Part shown: piece after piece, positions 15,464 to 23,116 of the stretch
Layout: every line of letters begins with the position of its first letter
Numbering within the stretch: position 1 is the first letter of the stretch
Origin: UBA7446 sp024639165
GTDB taxonomy: Bacteria > Bacteroidota > Bacteroidia > Flavobacteriales > Flavobacteriaceae
Assembly: GCA_024639165.1 (NCBI GenBank)
Contig: JAHEIX010000014.1
Location: 1-33,919 of the forward strand
Direction: 5' to 3'
DNA length: 33,919 bases
The notes under the pieces: model-generated
What the model was told of the DNA's origin: nothing
The model's database searches: none
The model's input: only the letters and a program-made list of their open reading frames with translations
Program-made: the position numbers and the translations under genes

Positions 15464-15847
15464 ATGCAAGACCAACTTGATGCAGTAGCGGCATTTCACA
15501 AAGCCTTTGGCGTAGGAGTCGCTCAAAAACCAACAGCTACAACAGCTACAGACATATTAAACTTACGCCACAGATTGATGGCAGAGGAGAACGAAGAATA
15601 CCTTGAAGCAGCAAATAACAATGACTTGGTTGAAGTGGCCGATGCCCTTGGCGACATGCTCTATATATTATGTGGCACCATACTCACACACGGCATGCAA
15701 CACATAATTGAAGATGTCTTTGCAGAAATTCAGGACAGTAATATGAGCAAACTTGGTGTAGACGGCAAGCCTATCTACAGGGAAGATGGTAAGGTAATGA
15801 AGGGGCCTAATTACAGGCGTCCTGATTTAAAGCAGTTTTTAGACTAG
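15464..15847 (+). CDS. MazG-like nucleotide pyrophosphohydrolase
   Basis: 127 aa, cytosolic all-alpha NTP-PPase of the MazG/HisE/dUTPase-2 superfamily. The Mg-binding pattern EExxE...ExxD is present as AEENEEYLEA (about 44-53) and VEVADALGDMLYILCG (about 61-76). The N-terminus (QDQLDAVAAFHKAFGVGV) and the C-terminal PNYRRPDLKQFL fit the group of short stand-alone proteins annotated 'phosphoribosyl-ATP pyrophosphohydrolase-like', which act on nucleotides other than PR-ATP. The substrate is not determinable. Divergent from the 60-aa gene across 29 nt; its TAG shares CTAG with the stop of convergent ilvE. Confidence 0.85.
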   Translation: MQDQLDAVAAFHKAFGVGVAQKPTATTATDILNLRHRLMAEENEEYLEAANNNDLVEVADALGDMLYILCGTILTHGMQHIIEDVFAEIQDSNMSKLGVDGKPIYREDGKVMKGPNYRRPDLKQFLD

Positions 15848-16905
15848 TCACAAACTTTATAGCGCCAATGAAATGGATCTTCAGCATTGTTATACTGTAT
15901 GTCCATCAATTTTTCCTTTAACATTAGGGCAAAGCTATTTTCTGGCAGTTGGGTTTCAAATTTTTCTCCTTTATAGCCAAAACCATTAATAGGTTGGACT
16001 ACTACGGCCGTACCACTACCAAAAATCTCAAGTAGTGTACCCGATTTTGATGCTTCAATAAGTTCATCAACACGGAGCATGCGCACTTCTGTTTTTAATC
16101 CTAAATGCTCTGCTAAATCCAAAATACTCTTTCTTGTAACACCATCTAAAATGCTGTCGCTTGTTGGCGCCGTAATTAGGGTATCACCAATGCGAAAGAA
16201 TAAATTCATGGTACCAGCTTCTTCGATATATTCGTGGGTGGCAGCATCAGTCCATATTACTTGTTGGTACCCTTCGCTTTTTGCCAATTGGGTAGGGTAG
16301 AACTGACCTCCATAGTTTCCAGCTGCCTTGGCATAGCCTGTGCCGCCTTGAGGGGCACGACTGTAATGATCTGCGATTTTTACACGAACCTCACCACCAT
16401 AATAACTGCTAACAGGTGCGCATATAATCATAAAACGATATTCGGTTGCAGCAGATGCTTGAACCCCTGCTTGAGAAGCAAAAACAAATGGCCTCACATA
16501 TAAGGAGTTTCCTTTTCCTGCTTTTACCCAAGCTTTGTCAATTGTAATAAGCTGTTTCATGCCATCTAGAAAAAGGGCTTCTGGAAATTGTGGTATCGCA
16601 AGACGTTCGGCAGACTTATTAATGCGTTTTGCGTTCTGATCAGGTCTAAACAACCAAACACTGCCCTCGTCATCTTTGAATGCTTTCATACCCTCAAATA
16701 CAGCTTGACCGTAGTGTAAAACACTTGCAGCAGGAGAAAGTTCCATGGGTGCATAAGGTACAATTTCTGGGGTCTGCCACTGTCCGTCACGGTAGTCACA
16801 AACAAACATATGGTCCGAAAAAGTAGATCCGAATGCAAGATTGCTAAAATCAACGCTATCTATCCTAGATGCTGTTGAGCGTGTTATGTGTATTGTTGCG
16901 TTCAC
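15844..16905 (-). CDS. ilvE: Branched-chain amino acid aminotransferase
   Basis: PLP enzyme interconverting Leu, Ile and Val with their 2-oxo acids; class IV fold, type II BCAT. 353 aa from the GTG at 16903-16905. That start is chosen because family homology begins a few residues later (SRIDSVDFSNLAFGSTFSDHMFVCDY) and no ATG gives a fitting N-terminus: the open frame upstream goes through the promoter. Marks: AVFEGMKAF, LYVRPFVFAS, the PLP lysine in GGTGYAKAAGNYGG, EEAGTMNLFF and the phosphate loop TRKSILDLAEHLGL. The promoter box is so close that the mRNA may begin at or beside the GTG. Convergent with the mazG-like gene, stops overlapping by 4 bp. Confidence 0.93.
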   Translation of the reverse strand: MNATIHITRSTASRIDSVDFSNLAFGSTFSDHMFVCDYRDGQWQTPEIVPYAPMELSPAASVLHYGQAVFEGMKAFKDDEGSVWLFRPDQNAKRINKSAERLAIPQFPEALFLDGMKQLITIDKAWVKAGKGNSLYVRPFVFASQAGVQASAATEYRFMIICAPVSSYYGGEVRVKIADHYSRAPQGGTGYAKAAGNYGGQFYPTQLAKSEGYQQVIWTDAATHEYIEEAGTMNLFFRIGDTLITAPTSDSILDGVTRKSILDLAEHLGLKTEVRMLRVDELIEASKSGTLLEIFGSGTAVVVQPINGFGYKGEKFETQLPENSFALMLKEKLMDIQYNNAEDPFHWRYKVCD

Positions 16906-16909
16906 ACAA

Positions 16910-16937
16910 CAAAAGTATAAAAATCTTGGGTGCACAA
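16910..16937 (-). promoter_or_regulatory. Promoter of ilvE, probably leaderless
   Basis: On the minus strand TTG (16937-16935) is followed after 17 nt by TACTTTTG (16917-16910). The start of transcription, a few nt beyond the box, falls at about 16903-16906, on the GTG initiation codon itself. Confidence 0.5.
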
Positions 16938-16968
16938 TTCTAGGTAGCTTAAATTTACCAAAAAAAAG

Positions 16969-17886
16969 ATGCATATTCTCATAACAGGTGCTAGTGGATT
17001 GGTTGGTAGATCGCTCATATATGCCTTGGAACAAAGGGATTATCGCATTTCAACACTCTCTACAAGCAAGCATTCAAATCCTGTTTCAGCCCGTATTAAA
17101 ACACACTATTGGAGTCCTAGCAAGGGTATTTTAGACGCAAAAGTACTAGATGGAGTTGACGTAATCATCAGCCTGGCAGGCGCTAAAATAAATCAGCGTT
17201 GGACAAAAAAAAATAAAAAAGCCATTTTTGACAGCCGCGTGAACGGAACTCAGCTCATTCAAAATGCACTCAAAAACAACCCCGATCACAGCGTTTCACA
17301 TTTTATAAGCGCATCCGCTGTTGGTCTTTATCCTTCAGCATTTGATAAAACCTACAGCGAAAATGAAACCAAAGTTGCGGATTCCTTCACTGGTGAGGTT
17401 GTGGCTGCTTGGGAACAACAAGTAGAAGCAATTGCGCCTTTGGTTAGACATATCAGTATAATCAGAATTGGCTTGGTCTTGGCACGTTCTGGAGGCGCAC
17501 TAATCCCATTAGCAACACCCGCCTCATTTGGTTTGGGCGCCTGGTTTGGTTCTGGAAAGCAATGGCAGTCTTGGATTCACATACAAGACTTGGCTCACTT
17601 ATTTATGTTTGCTATGAATCATCCCGGAACCTATAATGCTGTATCCCCAAATCCGGTGACTCAAAAACAGTTGGTTAAGGCTATTTCAAGGCAATACAAA
17701 ATGCCCCAATGGCTGCCTGGTATTCCGGCTTTTTTAATAAAGTTGGCCATGGGGAAAATGGCAAGCATACTTTTTGACAGTATTCGTGTTTCCAGTGCCC
17801 ACGTACAAGAACAAGGATTTTCTTTTGTTTTCCCTACAATTCAAGAGGCTCTTGAAGATTTATTACCACTTAATTCAAAAAAGTAG
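16969..17886 (+). CDS. TIGR01777-family NAD(P)-binding epimerase-like protein
   Basis: 305 aa atypical SDR of the SDR39U1/YfcH type. The Rossmann motif ITGASGLVGRSL (4-15) opens the protein, then GVDVIISLAGAKINQRWT, the family-typical FDSRVNGTQLI, HFISASAVGLYP (catalytic-region Ser and Tyr), ENETKVADSF, WIHIQDLAHLF and a C-terminal DUF1731-like tail (WLPGIPAFLIKLAMGKMASILFDS; SSAHVQEQGFSFVFPTIQEAL). The substrate is unknown for the whole family. Divergent from ilvE over 63 nt; a near-match box TAAATTTA (16950-16957) with TTG 21 nt upstream may drive it. Confidence 0.9.
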   Translation: MHILITGASGLVGRSLIYALEQRDYRISTLSTSKHSNPVSARIKTHYWSPSKGILDAKVLDGVDVIISLAGAKINQRWTKKNKKAIFDSRVNGTQLIQNALKNNPDHSVSHFISASAVGLYPSAFDKTYSENETKVADSFTGEVVAAWEQQVEAIAPLVRHISIIRIGLVLARSGGALIPLATPASFGLGAWFGSGKQWQSWIHIQDLAHLFMFAMNHPGTYNAVSPNPVTQKQLVKAISRQYKMPQWLPGIPAFLIKLAMGKMASILFDSIRVSSAHVQEQGFSFVFPTIQEALEDLLPLNSKK

Positions 17887-17899
17887 TGTCATTTTGACA
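17887..17899. promoter_or_regulatory. Perfect palindrome TGTCA-TTT-TGACA upstream of grpE
   Basis: A 5-bp inverted repeat with 3-nt spacer beginning directly after the stop codon of the preceding gene and ending 12 nt before a sigma-54-like element. It is a plausible operator or activator site for the heat-shock operon grpE-dnaJ. Confidence 0.5.
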
Positions 17900-17911
17900 T
17901 AGAAGTTTTTT

Positions 17912-17927
17912 TGGCAGTACTTTTGCC
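17912..17927 (+). promoter_or_regulatory. Sigma-54-like -24/-12 promoter of grpE-dnaJ
   Basis: TGGCAG-TACTT-TTGCC fits the sigma-54 consensus TGGCAC-N5-TTGCA, with GG (17913-17914) and GC (17925-17926) at the required 12-bp offset. The start would be near 17938, 9 nt ahead of the grpE ATG. No TAnnTTTG box is seen in the 60-bp gap, which supports this reading. Confidence 0.55.
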
Positions 17928-17946
17928 ACTTACTATAAAAACGATT

Positions 17947-18465
17947 ATGGCTGCCAAAAAGGAAAAAAAAACAGCACAAAATGAGGCAAAGCAAGAGGCA
18001 CAAGAACCCGTTGTTGAGCGCAACGACCTCCTTGAAGCCCAAGAAGCTTTAGAAGCGGAGAAAAATAAGTTTTTACGTTTATTTGCCGAGTTTGAAAACT
18101 ATAAAAAACGCACAGCCAAAGAACGAATCGAGCTGTTCAAAACAGCTTCACAAGAGGTTATGGTAGCGCTGCTGCCTATTTTAGACGATTTTGAGCGTGC
18201 GCTTTCTGAGCTGGACAAGGCAGATGATAAGCTCACAGGTATTCAACTTATTTACAACAAATTTTTTGACACCTTAAAACAGCAAGGACTAACCAAGATG
18301 GAGATTGAGCCCAATGCAGTTTTTGACGCTGAACTTCACGAAGCCATAACCCAGTTGCCTGCTTCAGATGATCACCCAAAAGGTAGCATCATTGATGTTG
18401 TAGCTTCTGGATATAAACTGGGCGATTTAATTATCCGCTACCCCAAGGTAGTGGTGGCACAATAG
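17947..18465 (+). CDS. grpE: Nucleotide exchange factor GrpE
   Basis: Releases ADP from DnaK during chaperone cycling; homodimer. 172 aa: a charged, low-complexity Lys/Glu-rich start (1-30), a long coiled-coil helix (about 30-90) with FAEFENYKKRTAKER, ALLPILDDFERAL, and the C-terminal beta domain with ELHEAITQLPASDDHPKGSI and VASGYKLGDLIIRYPKVVVAQ. The start is ATG 17947; an in-frame ATG at 17911 lies within the sigma-54-like element and is not used in this reading. dnaJ follows 2 nt later. Typically this pair is heat-shock controlled; here the palindrome and -24/-12 element point to an activator-dependent promoter. Confidence 0.95.
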   Translation: MAAKKEKKTAQNEAKQEAQEPVVERNDLLEAQEALEAEKNKFLRLFAEFENYKKRTAKERIELFKTASQEVMVALLPILDDFERALSELDKADDKLTGIQLIYNKFFDTLKQQGLTKMEIEPNAVFDAELHEAITQLPASDDHPKGSIIDVVASGYKLGDLIIRYPKVVVAQ

Positions 18466-18467
18466 CT

Positions 18468-19577
18468 ATGAAAGAAGATTATTACGACATACTAGGCGTC
18501 AGCAAATCTGCTTCAGCTGCTGAAATTAAAAAGGCCTATCGAAAAAAAGCGATTGCCCATCACCCCGATAAAAACCCTGGGGATGCAGAAGCTGAAAAGA
18601 AATTTAAAGCAGCAGCAGAAGCATATGAAGTGCTCGGCGATGAACAAAAACGTGCCAAATATGACAATTATGGTCATGCCGCATTTGATGGCAGTCAAGG
18701 TTTTGGTGGTGGCGGTATGAACATGGACGATATCTTCAGCCAGTTTGGGGATATTTTTGGTAGTGCTTTTGGTGGTGGCTTTGGTGGCTTTGGCGGAGGC
18801 GGACAGCGCAGAACCAAGGGAACCAACCTTCGTGTTAAGGTAAGCTTAACTCTTGAAGATATGGTGCTTGGTGTCGAGAAAAAAATTAAAGTAAAGCGCA
18901 AAAAACAAGCACCCGGTGTTAGTTATGCGACCTGTAAAACCTGTCAAGGTTCAGGGCAAACCATGCGTATTACCAATACCATATTGGGTCGTATGCAATC
19001 TGCCACAACATGTTCTGCTTGTAATGGTGCTGGACAAACTCTTCGTCATCGGCCTTCAGGAGCCGACAGTTACGGTATGATATCAGAAGAGGAAACGGTA
19101 TCTATTAAAATCCCCGCAGGTGTTGAGGATGGCATGCAGCTCAAAGTTTCTGGAAAAGGAAATGAAGCACCCGGACAAGGAATTTCTGGAGATATGATCG
19201 TACAAATCTCCGTAAAAGACCACCCTACGCTAACGCGTGAGGGGAACAACCTTCATTTTGATTTGTATATTTCCTTATCTGAAGCCGTATTGGGTACCTA
19301 CAAAGAAATTGATGCAGTCGGTGGTTCTGTGCGTATCAAATTAGAGTCTGGAATACAGTCAGGTAAAATCTTACGCTTGAAAGGCAAAGGGATCCCGAGT
19401 CTTAACCACTATGACACAGGCGATATGTTGGTTCATGTCAATGTATGGACACCTGAGCAACTGACAAAAGAACAAAAGCAGTTTTTTGAGCAACAGGCCA
19501 CACACGACAATTTTAAACCTAGCCCAAAATCAAGTCATAAATCGTTTTTTGATAAGGTAAAAGACATGTTTTCATGA
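18468..19577 (+). CDS. dnaJ: Chaperone DnaJ with half a zinc domain
   Basis: Co-chaperone that delivers clients to DnaK. 369 aa. J domain at 1-70 with HPD at 32-34, Gly/Phe-rich linker (71-113), client-binding domains from 120, dimerisation tail. The cysteine-rich region holds only two CxxCxGxG repeats (Cys156/159 and Cys182/185) instead of four. Aligning spacing with E. coli DnaJ, repeats 2 and 3 (zinc centre II) are kept while 1 and 4 (zinc centre I) are replaced by KQAPGVSYAT and by the tail after GAGQTLRH. This seems shared with other flavobacterial DnaJ proteins as far as I remember, so it is probably not a local defect. Co-transcribed with grpE. Confidence 0.95.
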   Translation: MKEDYYDILGVSKSASAAEIKKAYRKKAIAHHPDKNPGDAEAEKKFKAAAEAYEVLGDEQKRAKYDNYGHAAFDGSQGFGGGGMNMDDIFSQFGDIFGSAFGGGFGGFGGGGQRRTKGTNLRVKVSLTLEDMVLGVEKKIKVKRKKQAPGVSYATCKTCQGSGQTMRITNTILGRMQSATTCSACNGAGQTLRHRPSGADSYGMISEEETVSIKIPAGVEDGMQLKVSGKGNEAPGQGISGDMIVQISVKDHPTLTREGNNLHFDLYISLSEAVLGTYKEIDAVGGSVRIKLESGIQSGKILRLKGKGIPSLNHYDTGDMLVHVNVWTPEQLTKEQKQFFEQQATHDNFKPSPKSSHKSFFDKVKDMFS

Positions 19578-19606
19578 TTTTATGGGTTTTGTATTCATAA
19601 AGTTTA

Positions 19607-19614
19607 TATATTTG
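19607..19614 (+). promoter_or_regulatory. -7 box in the dnaJ-mscS gap
   Basis: TATATTTG fits the -7 consensus. A TTTTG occurs 15 nt upstream, a shorter spacing than usual. Transcription from here would run about 80 nt into the terminator at 19667-19700, so it might make a small RNA; alternatively it is chance in an AT-rich gap. Confidence 0.3.
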
Positions 19615-19622
19615 GACTAACG

Positions 19623-19700
19623 ATAGATTTATCTATAGTTATTTTTCTTTTTCATAGCAATTTTTTCCCATCCTCTTTTTGAGGGTGGGTTTTCTTTTTT
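19623..19700 (+). terminator. Hairpin and strong terminator after dnaJ
   Basis: ATAGAT-TT-ATCTAT (19623-19636) is a small palindrome. The terminator proper is CCCATCCTC (19667-19675), loop TTTTT, GAGGGTGGG (19681-19689), followed by TTTTCTTTTTTT. It closes the grpE-dnaJ transcript about 90-120 nt after the stop codon. Confidence 0.85.
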
Positions 19701-19727
19701 TAGCAAGTATTTTGTCTATATTAGAGT

Positions 19728-20546
19728 ATGGAAAAAATCAAATCAATCTTTCAATATAATATTGGTATAGGCGATGCTCAAATGAGTGTCGGTTCTTTTT
19801 TGGTTATGGTTTTACTGATCATTGCCTTATACTTTACCATGCGCTTTGTGCGCAAAATACTAACCCGCAAATTATCTGATGAACGCAAAGGAAAATTCAA
19901 ACCTGTCTTTTCATTCTTTAACTACTCGCTTTATACGGTAATTGTGTTGCTTGCTTTGCAAAATGCAGGTGTCAACCTAAACGCGCTTCTAGCCGCATCA
20001 GCCGCCTTATTGGTAGGTGTTGGTTTTGCCTTGCAGACCTTTTTTCAAGATATCATTTCGGGTATCTTTATTTTAATAGATCAAACCGTTCACGTAGGCG
20101 ATATTATTGAGCTTGATGGAAAGGTTGGACGTGTTGAGAATATAACACTGCGTACCACGAGAGCTGTTACGCGTGACAACAAGGTACTAGTCATTCCCAA
20201 CCACAAGTATTTGACTACAACACTTTTTAATTGGACGGAGAACGATAAAGTCACTGGGGAATCTATAAATGTGGGTGTGGCTTATGGCACTGACGTGGAA
20301 AAATTCAAGAAAGTAGTGTTGGAAATTGCGACTCAGCACCCCGATGCAACAAAGAAAAAAGATCCCATACTACTGTTTCAAGATTTTGGAGACAGCAGTC
20401 TAGATTTCACCTTGATTGTATTTACAGAAAACGCATTCAAAGGCGCTATGATTAAGTCTGATATTAGGTTTGCGATTGAAAAAGCATTGAGAATTAACGA
20501 CATAGAGATACCTTTCCCGCAACGCGTGATACATACATCCAACTAA
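19728..20546 (+). CDS. Small mechanosensitive channel, MscS family
   Basis: 272 aa, about the size of E. coli MscS. Predicted helices around 20-42, 63-80 and the pore helix TM3 (AAASAALLVGVGFALQTFFQDIISGIFILI at about 88-120) whose Gly/Ala packing is family-typical; then the cytoplasmic beta domain with VGDIIELDGKVGRVENITLRTTRAVTRDNKVLVIPNHKYL and a C-terminal alpha/beta part. It protects against hypo-osmotic shock. Only a degenerate box TATTTTG (19706-19712) precedes it. Its TAA is directly followed by the ATG of the next gene. Confidence 0.93.
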   Translation: MEKIKSIFQYNIGIGDAQMSVGSFLVMVLLIIALYFTMRFVRKILTRKLSDERKGKFKPVFSFFNYSLYTVIVLLALQNAGVNLNALLAASAALLVGVGFALQTFFQDIISGIFILIDQTVHVGDIIELDGKVGRVENITLRTTRAVTRDNKVLVIPNHKYLTTTLFNWTENDKVTGESINVGVAYGTDVEKFKKVVLEIATQHPDATKKKDPILLFQDFGDSSLDFTLIVFTENAFKGAMIKSDIRFAIEKALRINDIEIPFPQRVIHTSN

Positions 20547-21692
20547 ATGGCACAAATTTTAATTGTAGAGGACGAGGCAAATATTCGTCGTGTATTGCAT
20601 AAGATACTTATAGATGTTGATAAAAACATCAACGTAAGTGAGGCTGCCGACGGTGTAGAGGCCATATCAATGGTGGATACCCAGACATATGACCTTATTT
20701 TATGTGACATTAAAATGCCTAAAAAGGATGGAATTGAGGTGCTGGAGCATATTCAAAATGTATCCCCACAATCAGCAGTAGTGATGATATCAGGTCATGG
20801 GGATTTAGAAACTGCCGTAAAGGCGATGCGCATGGGTGCGTATGATTATATATCAAAACCACCTGACTTAAACCATCTGCTACAGACAGTCAATGCTGCG
20901 CTTCAACGAGATACTTCGCCGAACAAAAAGGTCAAAAGTATTGCGGTTCCTAAGCAGTATACGATGATTGGAAATTCAGAAGCCATTCAAAACATTTACA
21001 ACATGGTTGAAAAAGTAGCGCCAACCATGGCTCGGGTAATGATTCAAGGCCCAAATGGCAGTGGTAAAGAATTGGTTGCACGCGCATTGCACTTTAAAAG
21101 TAATCGTGCCAGTGCCCCTTTTGTAGAGGTGAATTGTGCCGCAATTCCCACAGAACTAATAGAAAGTGAACTTTTTGGGCATATAAAAGGCGCATTTACT
21201 TCTGCACACAAAGATCGCAAAGGGACTTTTGAACAGGCACAAGGCGGTACGCTGTTTTTAGATGAAATAGGAGACATGAGTCTTGCTGCACAAGCCAAAG
21301 TCTTGCGCGCCTTGGAAGAACATAAAATTCAACGGGTAGGAAGTGCAAAAACCATTGCGGTGGATGTTCGTGTTATTGCTGCTACCAATAAAAAAATTAA
21401 AGAAGAGATTGCTCAAAATCGCTTTCGTGAAGACTTATACCATCGGTTGGCTGTGATAGAAATTCATGTGCCTGCGCTGAACAACAGAAGAGATGATATT
21501 CCTCTTTTGGCAGATCATTTCTTATCCCTTTTAACACCAAAAAAGGAACTTCTTCCTGAGGCTGTTGTTGCGCTGCAAAAAATGGATTGGACCGGGAATA
21601 TTAGGCAATTGCGTAATTTTATCGAGCGATTACATATTTTGGGCGGCCATCAAATATCCGCGCAAGATGTATCAACATATACTCTTTCATAA
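20547..21692 (+). CDS. Sigma-54 activator response regulator without DNA-binding domain
   Basis: 381 aa. Receiver domain (1-120) with phospho-acceptor Asp54 (LCDIKMPKKDG), Ser82 and Lys104; AAA+ sigma-54 activation domain (138-360) with Walker A GPNGSGKE (168-175), L1 loop GAFTSA (215-220, canonical GAFTGA), Walker B TLFLDE (235-240), FREDLYHRLAV, and GNIRQLRNFIERL near the end. The protein stops at 381 right after the AAA+ lid, so the Fis-type helix-turn-helix of NtrC proteins is absent: it must act from solution or through a partner. No histidine kinase is adjacent. It may activate sigma-54 promoters such as that of grpE-dnaJ 2.6 kb upstream, but this is inference. Confidence 0.92.
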   Translation: MAQILIVEDEANIRRVLHKILIDVDKNINVSEAADGVEAISMVDTQTYDLILCDIKMPKKDGIEVLEHIQNVSPQSAVVMISGHGDLETAVKAMRMGAYDYISKPPDLNHLLQTVNAALQRDTSPNKKVKSIAVPKQYTMIGNSEAIQNIYNMVEKVAPTMARVMIQGPNGSGKELVARALHFKSNRASAPFVEVNCAAIPTELIESELFGHIKGAFTSAHKDRKGTFEQAQGGTLFLDEIGDMSLAAQAKVLRALEEHKIQRVGSAKTIAVDVRVIAATNKKIKEEIAQNRFREDLYHRLAVIEIHVPALNNRRDDIPLLADHFLSLLTPKKELLPEAVVALQKMDWTGNIRQLRNFIERLHILGGHQISAQDVSTYTLS

Positions 21693-21701
21693 ATTTCACC
21701 G

Positions 21702-23105
21702 ATGTTAAGAATTTTCTTTTTTCTCTTTTTAAGTGTTGCGCTACATGCCCAACCAAATCCCTCTGACAAGGAACAACTCAAAACATTTTTTGACACTTCA
21801 TTGTTAAATGGACAAGCTTACGAATGGCTAGATTATTTGACCAATCGCATAGGCAGTCGTTTGTCTGGATCGTTGGGTGCAGAGCGTGCCGTGGCTTGGA
21901 CCAAAGCAGCATTAGACGCTTTAGGCCTTGATCGTGTTTATTTGCAACCCGTTAAAGTTCCCAAGTGGGTAAGGGGTGCAAAAGAGTTTGCACTCATAGA
22001 AACAGCTCCCGGCGTTACCTTTAATGTGCCCATAACTGCCCTTGGTGGTTCTGTTGCGACACCATCTGTTGGACTAAAGGCTTTCGTTGTTGAAGTACAA
22101 GGTATTGAGGAGCTCAAAGCGTTGGGTAGGGAACAAATTGAAGGAAAAATAGTTTTCTTTAATCGTCCCATGCAAGCTGATCTCATAAGTACTTTTCAGG
22201 CATATTCAGGTTGTGTGGATCAACGTTATAGTGGAGCTAAAGAAGCCAGTGCATACGGCGCTGTTGGAGTTATAGTTCGATCAATGAATTTACGCTTGGA
22301 CGACCTTCCACATACAGGGGCCATGAGCTATGGAGATCAAGACGTGTCAAAACGCATACCTGCCGCTGCCATAAGCACCAATGCAGCTGAAAAATTAAGT
22401 AAGCTTTTGAAACTTGAGCCCAACCTAAAATTCTTATTTCGTCAACAATGCAAAACCTACCCCGATGTCTGGTCACATAATGTTATTGGCGAGATTACAG
22501 GAAGTGAATTTCCAAATGAAATTATCGTAGTAGGCGGACATTTGGATTCTTGGGATTTAGGAGATGGTGCTCACGACGATGGGGCAGGAGTGGTACAGTC
22601 TATGGAGGTATTGCGCTTGTTTAAAGCCACGGGTTATAAACCAAAACGTACCATACGAGTCGTTTTGTTTATGAATGAGGAAAACGGACTTAGAGGCGGG
22701 AATGCCTATGCCGACAATGCACTGTTGACAGGAGAACGGCATATTTTTGCTCTTGAATCTGATGCAGGCGGTTTTACCCCGCGCGGTTTTTCATTTAATT
22801 GCTCAGACGAAGAATTTGCACAAATTGAGTCCTGGAAACCTTTGTTTAAGCCCTACTTAATTCACTATTTTGAACAGGGTGGAAGCGGGGCTGACATCAG
22901 ACCTCTAAAAAACAAATACAATGTATTGGCGGGTCTTCGTCCTGACTCCCAGCGCTATTTTGACCACCATCATGCTGAAAATGACACCTTTGACGCCGTA
23001 AATAAGAGAGAACTTGAGCTTGGTGCAGCAACCATGACTTCGCTCATATATTTATACGATACGTATGGGTTGGCTGTACCATCTGACAATACTTTTGCGC
23101 GTTAA
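21702..23105 (+). CDS. Secreted M28-family metallopeptidase (carboxypeptidase Q-like)
   Basis: 467 aa, exported: signal peptide 1-16 (FLFLSVALHAQ). An N-terminal part with NRIGSRLSGS, a PA-domain-like insert (about 110-250) and an M28 catalytic part with the paired-zinc ligands: His in GGHLDSWD, Asp in AHDDGAG, Glu in NEENGLRG (general base and ligand), Asp in ESDAGG and His in FDHHHAENDTFD. This resembles plasma glutamate carboxypeptidase (carboxypeptidase Q). Likely a periplasmic or surface peptidase that supplies amino acids. It starts 9 nt after the response regulator and is followed 11 nt later by the MATE gene. Confidence 0.9.
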   Translation: MLRIFFFLFLSVALHAQPNPSDKEQLKTFFDTSLLNGQAYEWLDYLTNRIGSRLSGSLGAERAVAWTKAALDALGLDRVYLQPVKVPKWVRGAKEFALIETAPGVTFNVPITALGGSVATPSVGLKAFVVEVQGIEELKALGREQIEGKIVFFNRPMQADLISTFQAYSGCVDQRYSGAKEASAYGAVGVIVRSMNLRLDDLPHTGAMSYGDQDVSKRIPAAAISTNAAEKLSKLLKLEPNLKFLFRQQCKTYPDVWSHNVIGEITGSEFPNEIIVVGGHLDSWDLGDGAHDDGAGVVQSMEVLRLFKATGYKPKRTIRVVLFMNEENGLRGGNAYADNALLTGERHIFALESDAGGFTPRGFSFNCSDEEFAQIESWKPLFKPYLIHYFEQGGSGADIRPLKNKYNVLAGLRPDSQRYFDHHHAENDTFDAVNKRELELGAATMTSLIYLYDTYGLAVPSDNTFAR

Positions 23106-23116
23106 CAACCTCAATA

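Noticed and set aside
18695..18901. Minus-strand Pro-rich open frame inside dnaJ
   Set aside because: Mirror of the Gly/Phe-rich linker of DnaJ.
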